DNA of 64,000 nucleotides from Bacillota bacterium. GTDB taxonomy: Bacteria > Bacillota > Bacilli > Paenibacillales > NBRC-103111. Location of the stretch: the NCBI GenBank assembly GCA_023388055.1, contig JAEWGW010000025.1, forward strand, positions 310,001 through 374,000, written 5' to 3'. The notes below the pieces were generated by a model, which did no database searches, was not told the DNA's origin, and saw nothing but the letters and a program-made list of their open reading frames with translations. Below, piece by piece: positions 59,696 through 64,000 of this stretch. Numbering within the stretch: the first letter of the stretch is position 1; the number at the start of each line of letters is the position of its first letter. Position numbers and translations under genes: made by a program.

Positions 59696-60977
59696 TATTG
59701 AATCTATGGAACTAGCAAGTAGCAATCCTATGTCTTTAGGAGGGGCCTGCATGGTTGGAAACTTCAGCTTTCTGGCAAGCCGGTGGAAATTGCTGTCTGA
59801 CTTGGGGGAAATGTCAGAGCGAAATGTGTATGTTGACCCGAACACCTCTCTGATCAAGCTTCGGATGTTCGGTGAAACGTTAACGAAATTTATGAGTGCC
59901 CTCGAAGAGCTGGAAGAATCCAGAACGATGACCCAGGTGGATAGGCTGAACCAATTACAGCGGGAGGACCTGCTGACGGATGAGATCGTGGAGATGCTGC
60001 ACACCCTTCGCAAGATCGGTAATAAAGCCGCACATGAAGCAGGTTATGGAACCACTATAGAAGCACTCGCATGTACGCAGCTTGCCTTCCGGTTGGCTGT
60101 TTGGTTCATGCAAGTGTACGGGGATTGGGATTTCCCGACACCGGACTATGTCCAGCCTGTCCGGCAGGAGATCATTGGCAACCAGGAACAATTGGAGCAG
60201 TTGGCCCGTTCCTACGATGAGAAGGTGGAACGGCTGCAGCAGGAGCTGGAAGCTGTACGAGAACAGCAGACAACGATATCAACGGAAGTGAAGAACAAGC
60301 GCAAAACCAGATCCAAGCAGGCTGGCAGTGCGTTTGCCTTATCCGAAGCGGAGACCAGGCTGATCATTGATGAGAAGCTGCGCCAAGCCGGGTGGGAAGC
60401 CGATTCCCAGACGTTGCGATATGGTTTGGGTACTCGGCCTGAGAAGGGGCGCAACCTGGCTATTGCGGAATGGGCCCTGAAGAGCGGGTATGCGGATTAC
60501 GCCCTGTTTTGTGGCTTAGAGTTGGTTGGAATCGTTGAAGCAAAGCGAATCAGCCGGAATGTGGAAGCCGATATTGCGCAAGCGAAGCTGTATGCCATGC
60601 AGGTTATCCGGCACGGCGATGAGATCATCCATGGACCTTGGGGCAATTATCAGGTTCCGTTCCTCTTCTCTACGAATGGGCGTCCATATCTGGAGCAATT
60701 GAAGCATATGTCCGGGATCTGGTTCCTCGATGCGCGTAAGTCAACGAACCATCCGCGTCCGCTCCAAGCGTGGTACTCGCCGCAGGGGCTCAAAATTCTG
60801 CTTCAGCAAGATTCGGAGCAAGCTACCAAAGCGCTGCAGGATGAGTCACTGGATTACCTCAAACTGCGTCCGTATCAAGAGGAGGCCATCCTCTCCGTGG
60901 AAGGGGCGATTGAGAACGGGCAGCGCAGTATTCTGCTCGCCATGGCTACAGGACGGTCGTCAGCAGATCAACGGTGA
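59688..60977 (+). pseudogene. Type I restriction enzyme R subunit (HsdR), truncated at the helicase Walker A
   Basis: 429 residues, while full HsdR proteins of this type are about 900-1100. The N-terminal DUF4145-like region (NFSFLASRWKLLSDLGEMSERNVYVDP to VWFMQVYGDWDFP) is followed by a coiled coil. Next comes the HSDR_N nuclease-like domain (SEAETRLIIDEKLRQAGWEAD, GYADYALFCGLELVGIVEAKRIS, with D and ExK). Then the helicase start DYLKLRPYQEEAILSVEGAIENGQRSILLAMATG appears. The expected TGKT of the Walker A is replaced by RSSADQR and a stop, so the motor is lost. Sequence of an HsdS-like gene follows directly. The start at 59688 has GGGGGAG about 9 bases upstream. Confidence 0.82.
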
Positions 60978-60989
60978 CTACGATGCTTG

Positions 60990-61216
60990 GCAAACGTTCA
61001 TTTACCTCCAATTGAAGAGCAATTCTCGATAGTGAAGTTACTTGACTCTTTATGGAATAAAGAACAGTGTTCCAAAGCAGTATCGAGCAGTATTATTCTC
61101 TTGATAATTTGACACAATCAATATTGTTTTCAGCATTTGCCGGTAGATTAGTTACAGATGATATAAGTGAAACAAGCCCAATTAATTTGTTATTAGAAAG
61201 TATGTCAAGAATATAA
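60990..61216 (+). pseudogene. Remnant of a type I restriction specificity subunit (HsdS C-terminus)
   Basis: In the frame continuing after the HsdR stop the DNA encodes VHLPPIEEQFSIVKLLDSLW, the conserved LPPIEEQ segment that ends HsdS target-recognition domains. After a frameshift it continues as IEQYYSLDNLTQSILFSAFAGRL and ends SMSRI-stop at 61216, which fits the HsdS C-terminal coiled coil (xLxQSILxxAFxGxL). HsdM and most of HsdR and HsdS are missing, so an internal deletion appears to have joined the two ends of an hsdR-hsdM-hsdS operon. This tract is markedly AT-rich. Confidence 0.7.
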
Positions 61217-61247
61217 TAATTAAGGAAAATATTAACTTTATTTACAA

Positions 61248-61637
61248 TTACACCATATTAAATGGATACATTGTTAGTTCCGACAAATCCAAAACAACAT
61301 TAGCTGCCATAAGCAAATCCAACCCTAGAAGCCCATTAAACTCAAGCTTCTCATGTAAAGCGCCAACATCAAGCTTAAAGTTCTCAATCCGGAAGTCACC
61401 TAGCATAACGGAATCAAACGATTTTCTAAAGCAGCTCTCCTCGCCACCGATGCCGAAGGCACTAACAATCTCGTCTCCATTTTCAAAATAAACACCAATA
61501 TCAGTCACAGCATCGGCGGACAGGAGCGTATGGGAAGCGCCGGTATCAATGACCAGCTTGTCGATGGTGAGAGCCTGTCCCTTATAATTTATCGTAATCG
61601 ATGTTTGCAGCAGTCCGTCAACAAGTTCAATTTTCAT
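61248..61637 (-). CDS. Retropepsin-like aspartic protease (single-domain)
   Basis: 129 residues. The active-site motif is VIDTGASHTLLS near residue 30, and the second half has the hydrophobic-hydrophobic-Gly pattern NGLLGLDLLMAANVVLDL, as in bacterial retroviral-type proteases that act as dimers. No signal peptide is seen. GAGGAG lies 9 bases before the ATG at 61637. Its start overlaps the end of the upstream gene by 11 bases, so the two are translated together. The substrate is unknown; the neighbouring small protein is a candidate partner. The pair is AT-rich compared with surrounding genes, suggesting transfer. Confidence 0.75.
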   Translation of the reverse strand: MKIELVDGLLQTSITINYKGQALTIDKLVIDTGASHTLLSADAVTDIGVYFENGDEIVSAFGIGGEESCFRKSFDSVMLGDFRIENFKLDVGALHEKLEFNGLLGLDLLMAANVVLDLSELTMYPFNMV

Positions 61638-61884
61638 ATTTAACGACTCCTCGCAAGCCACGAAGATTACGGAGTTCAATCTTCAACTCTTCATTCGAGG
61701 TATGAGAGACAATAATTCCATCTTTCGAACGAAGTAATTCCTGAGTTGCTTCCTTGGGATCCTGAATGGCTTTGACCAATGCAACTTCATCCACGTATTT
61801 GGTATTGCCTTCGGTATGGGACGCGAGAATCTGCAGTTTAACGTATTGGTCGGGGTAAATCTTTCGGACTTCCTCCCATTGCAT
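61627..61884 (-). CDS. Small hypothetical protein paired with the retropepsin-like gene
   Basis: 85 residues (MQWEEVRKIYPDQYVKLQIL...). I do not recognise a family. It is polar, without membrane segments, with a predicted mixed alpha/beta content and the text EVALVKAIQDPKEATQELLRSKDGIIVSHTS. GGAGGTG lies 7-8 bases before the ATG at 61884; an upstream ATG at 61926 lacks such a site. It ends inside the protease gene (11-base overlap), which is strong evidence that both are real and co-translated. Confidence 0.6.
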   Translation of the reverse strand: MQWEEVRKIYPDQYVKLQILASHTEGNTKYVDEVALVKAIQDPKEATQELLRSKDGIIVSHTSNEELKIELRNLRGLRGVVKYEN

Positions 61885-61968
61885 GACTGGCACCTCCATA
61901 GGTTTCTGATCTCTCCATTGTATCAAAAAACAAGCAATAAGAAAGCTCTCTCTACGATCCCAGATCGC

Positions 61969-62064
61969 TCACGGAGAGCTTCTTAGCGTAAGCTCCTTGG
62001 CGAAACGATTTAAACCTTCGTTTATAATCTTCCTCTCCCAGAAATACAGCATCTCTCCGCGGCA
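61969..62064 (-). pseudogene. Fragment of a second SpoVR-like gene
   Basis: The minus strand encodes GEMLYFWERKIINEGLNRFAKEL, corresponding to DEMLYFWPQMETKIMNEGWASYWH of the intact SpoVR at 58056-59483 with a three-residue deletion. Only about 25 residues are recognisable. The right side abuts the GH43 remnant on the other strand, marking a rearrangement junction near 62060. Confidence 0.5.
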
Positions 62065-62910
62065 TTCCCTCTGCCGGTGCATGCCACGGGTCATGCTGAT
62101 CTGGTTCAAGCGACGGATGGCAGGTGGTGGGCTGTATTCCTGGGTATCCGCCCAGTCGGGTATCCCATGCAGCATCATCTCGGCAGGGAAACCTTCCTGG
62201 CACCGGTCACCTGGACGGAGGATGGCTGGCCTATCATCGGGGACAAGGGGACGTTATCTGAGCCCATGATTGGCGGGAACGGATCACGGGAGGGCGGTGA
62301 CCATGTTGATATCCGCGATGATTTCGATGAAGCCATCCTTGCTCCATGGTGGAATTTCCTCCGTGTACCGGACCCGGCCAACTGGTCACTCTCCCGGCGG
62401 AGCAGCTGCTTAACGCTGTATGGTGCCCCGGCTGCATTGAATGAAACGGGCCCGGTTGCTTTTGTCGGCCGAAGGCAGCAGCACTTTGTTTGCCGTATCG
62501 CCGCACAATTGTCGTTCATCCCACAGCGCGACGGTGAAGAGGCCGGAATCACGGTGTATATGAATGAACGCTTCCATTATGAGCTGGCGGTAACGCAGCT
62601 ATGGGGGGGAGAGGAGGCTTATTTTCCGTAGAAGGCTGGGTACGTTGTGGAAGGTAGAAAAGGAAGTGTCCTGGCCGGACGATACGGTTATATTGACGGT
62701 TCAGGCAGATAAAACACATATTCCTTCGGGTATTCTGCCGGAAGTGGCGAGGAGCCGGTCCCGATGGGCATGGGGGAATGCGGGCTGTTGTCTACTGAGG
62801 TGGCCGGAGGGTTTACAGGAGTGTTTATTGCCATGTATGCAACAGGAAATGGCCAACGCTCCGCTGCACCTGCTGAATTTGACTGGTTTCTGTATGAAGG
62901 GCTGGAGTAG
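62059..62910 (+). pseudogene. Glycoside hydrolase family 43 (beta-xylosidase-like) remnant, 5'-deleted and frameshifted
   Basis: Three frames in succession give the C-terminal half of a GH43 enzyme: PVHATGHADLVQATDGRWWAVFLGIRPVGYP...LGRETFLAPVTWTEDGWP (to the stop at 62631), then LWKVEKEVSWPDDTVILTVQADKTH (about 62645-62715), then YSFGYSAGSGEEPVPMGMGE...GGFTGVFIAMYATGNGQRSAAPAEFDWFLYEGLE-stop (to 62910). These match the end of the catalytic domain and the C-terminal beta-sandwich of GH43 xylosidases. The N-terminal catalytic half with the base Asp is absent. The enzyme would have fitted the xylan theme of the window. Confidence 0.8.
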
Positions 62911-63067
62911 AACAGCGTCATCTGTAGCGGGGGAGGATGGGCAAAATCCGATAGCAATGGGGCAAGATTTCGCCTAGCTTTCATCCGGGGTTTTTCCTAT
63001 AATCAGATCAGACTCCCATGCTGATGATGGGTATGGGCCAAGTTAATCCTGATAAGGGGCGACAGAG

Positions 63068-63805
63068 ATGGCGAAACGAATTAAAGTTACCATATGGAAC
63101 GAAAACCGGCATGAGCAGACTAGCGAAAAGGTGCGGAGCGTGTATCCCAAGGGAATTCATGGGGCGTTGGCGGATGGATTGGGCATAGAGGAGAATCTGG
63201 AGATTGTGACGGCCACTCTGGATGAGCCGGAGCACGGTTTGACGGAGGAGCGGCTGGCCGGTACGGATGTGCTGCTGTGGTGGGGGCATACTGCTCATGG
63301 CGACGTGTCTGAGGTAGTGGTGGAGCGGGTGTATCAGCGGGTGCTGCAAGGTATGGGCCTGATTGTACTCCATTCCGGCCACTTCTCCAAAATTTTCAAA
63401 AAGCTGATGGGCACCTCCTGTGATCTGAAATGGCGGGAAATCGGCGAAAAGGAACGCCTGTGGGTGGTATCCCCCGGGCATCCCATTGTGGAGGGAATCG
63501 GCGAATGCTTCGAGCTCCCCCACGAGGAAATGTACGGGGAGCACTTCGATATCCCCCAGCCCGACGAGACGGTGCTGGTCAGCTGGTTCGCCGGAGGCGA
63601 GGTGTTCCGCAGCGGCTGCACCTTCCACCGGGGCCAGGGCAAAATCTTCTACTTCCGCCCGGGTCATGAAACCTACCCGACTTATTACAACGAGCAGGTG
63701 CTGACGGTGATCCGCAATGCGGTAAGCTGGGCGGCCCCCACGGGCAGGGAGTACCCCAAATACGGCAACTCCCAACCCTTGGAGCAGGTCCCGGTGTACG
63801 AGTAG
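63068..63805 (+). CDS. ThuA-like domain protein (trehalose utilisation type)
   Basis: 245 residues with a class I glutamine amidotransferase-like alpha/beta fold: IKVTIWNENRHEQTSEKVRSVYPKGIHGALADGL, TDVLLWWGHTAHGDVSE, GLIVLHSGHFSKIFKKLMG, GKIFYFRPGHETYPTYYNEQVLTVIRNAVSWAA. ThuA-type proteins occur in sugar-utilisation loci with oxidoreductases, but their biochemical role is not settled. AAGGGG lies about 8 bases before the ATG. The length matches the ThuA family. It is monocistronic with a strong terminator. Confidence 0.87.
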   Translation: MAKRIKVTIWNENRHEQTSEKVRSVYPKGIHGALADGLGIEENLEIVTATLDEPEHGLTEERLAGTDVLLWWGHTAHGDVSEVVVERVYQRVLQGMGLIVLHSGHFSKIFKKLMGTSCDLKWREIGEKERLWVVSPGHPIVEGIGECFELPHEEMYGEHFDIPQPDETVLVSWFAGGEVFRSGCTFHRGQGKIFYFRPGHETYPTYYNEQVLTVIRNAVSWAAPTGREYPKYGNSQPLEQVPVYE

Positions 63806-63829
63806 ACCGGATGCAGCTCCCAAATCCAA

Positions 63830-63873
63830 GAACCTCCGTAATCCGCGGTTATGCTGCGGGACGGAGGTTTTTA
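63830..63873 (+). terminator. Intrinsic terminator after the ThuA-like gene
   Basis: GAACCTCCGT and ACGGAGGTTTTT flank an inner CCGCGG/CTGCGGG region. A perfect outer stem with a T-tract. Confidence 0.85.
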
Positions 63874-63921
63874 CATCATCATGATTAGAGCGTGTTTGCA
63901 AACCGCTGGAGGGGAGCTACC

Positions 63922-63977
63922 CGCTGGAGACAACACGCTGGAGACAACACGCTGGAGACAACACGCTGGAGGACAGC
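63922..63977 (+). repeat. 14-bp tandem repeat, four units, at the window edge
   Basis: CGCTGGAGACAACA starts at 63922, 63936, 63950 and 63964 (exact 14-bp period), followed by a decayed copy (CACTGGAGACAACC). It continues toward the right edge of the window. No gene overlaps. Confidence 0.8.
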
Positions 63978-64000
63978 CCACTGGAGACAACCCGCTCGAG

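Noticed and set aside
62120..62145. QEYSP on the minus strand as a further piece of the SpoVR fragment
   Set aside because: It lies within the well-supported GH43 plus-strand frame (WWAVFLGIRP), so the match is likely accidental; only the part left of about 62064 is kept.
1..64000. tRNA, rRNA, known riboswitches or a replication origin
   Set aside because: I looked for cloverleaf-like arms, rRNA cores, conserved riboswitch leaders and DnaA-box clusters and saw none I could support by eye; a covariance-model search would settle this.

Overview
The window looks like a chromosomal segment of a Gram-positive, spore-forming, plant-polysaccharide-degrading member of the Paenibacillaceae (Paenibacillus or a close relative). 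This is inferred, not computed. The reasons are strong AGGAGG-type ribosome binding sites, lipobox-bearing solute-binding proteins with LplB/LplC-type permeases and no local ATPase gene, a YesM-type sensor kinase, AraC regulators, CcpA-type cre sites, SpoVR and a SleL/YaaH-type LysM-GH18 spore protein. By eye the base composition is fairly GC-rich, except for an AT-richer stretch at about 61.0-61.9 kb.

Layout. 0-9.2 kb: the 3' part of a sensor kinase; a secreted CpdB-like nucleotidase with a LysM domain; a MATE exporter; a PrpR-like regulator with a broken AAA+ core; a DUF1835-GNAT fusion; and a frameshifted nuclease-HTH gene. 9.8-19.7 kb: a carbohydrate island with two permeases, a lipoprotein, a deacetylase-like protein and a 1564-residue GH9 cellulase behind a perfect cre site. 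An intact paralogue of the nuclease-HTH gene follows, so two related genes bracket the island and face outward. 20.6-22.7 kb: an IS630 element with a frameshift-split transposase, flanked by two copies of a repeat block of about 280 bp. 22.8-31.8 kb: a VanY-type carboxypeptidase lipoprotein, a DUF2334 protein, and a glycosylation operon (double GT-C fusion, GtrB-like GT2, GtrA). 32-36.4 kb: bacteriohemerythrin, MoaB, a CobW/ZNG1-like GTPase behind a Zur-like box, a spore-lytic GH18 and a small Hfq-like protein. 36.4-45.5 kb: an aldouronate/xylan-oligosaccharide locus with a divergent AraC regulator, GH3, GH67, two permeases and a lipoprotein. 45.6-57.7 kb: a 1442-residue CoA-dehydratase-activase-type protein, a CmpB-family membrane protein and a signalling block (hybrid kinase with three receivers, CheR, second hybrid kinase). 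58-64 kb: SpoVR, then a scrapyard of remnants (type I restriction system, SpoVR fragment, GH43 xylosidase) around a small overlapping gene pair with a retropepsin-like protease, then a ThuA-like gene.

How the parts fit. The GH9 island and the GH3/GH67 locus would act in sequence on plant cell-wall polymers: secreted hydrolysis, lipoprotein capture, import with a shared ATPase encoded elsewhere, and cytoplasmic trimming. Cre sites indicate glucose repression. The glycosylation operon has the parts for undecaprenyl-phosphate-linked sugar synthesis, flipping and transfer to a surface acceptor.

The most unusual signal is non-coding. Six intergenic loci (3.5, 20.8, 22.4, 34.4, 50.7 and 57.8 kb) carry dyad elements of about 180-190 bp that share one geometry: two forward units 50-51 bp apart, then at least two inverted units 50-51 bp apart. 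Three unrelated-looking head sequences occur, but every unit ends in a YTATT-type tail. A degenerate seventh cluster lies near 9.4 kb. I know of no established name for this architecture.
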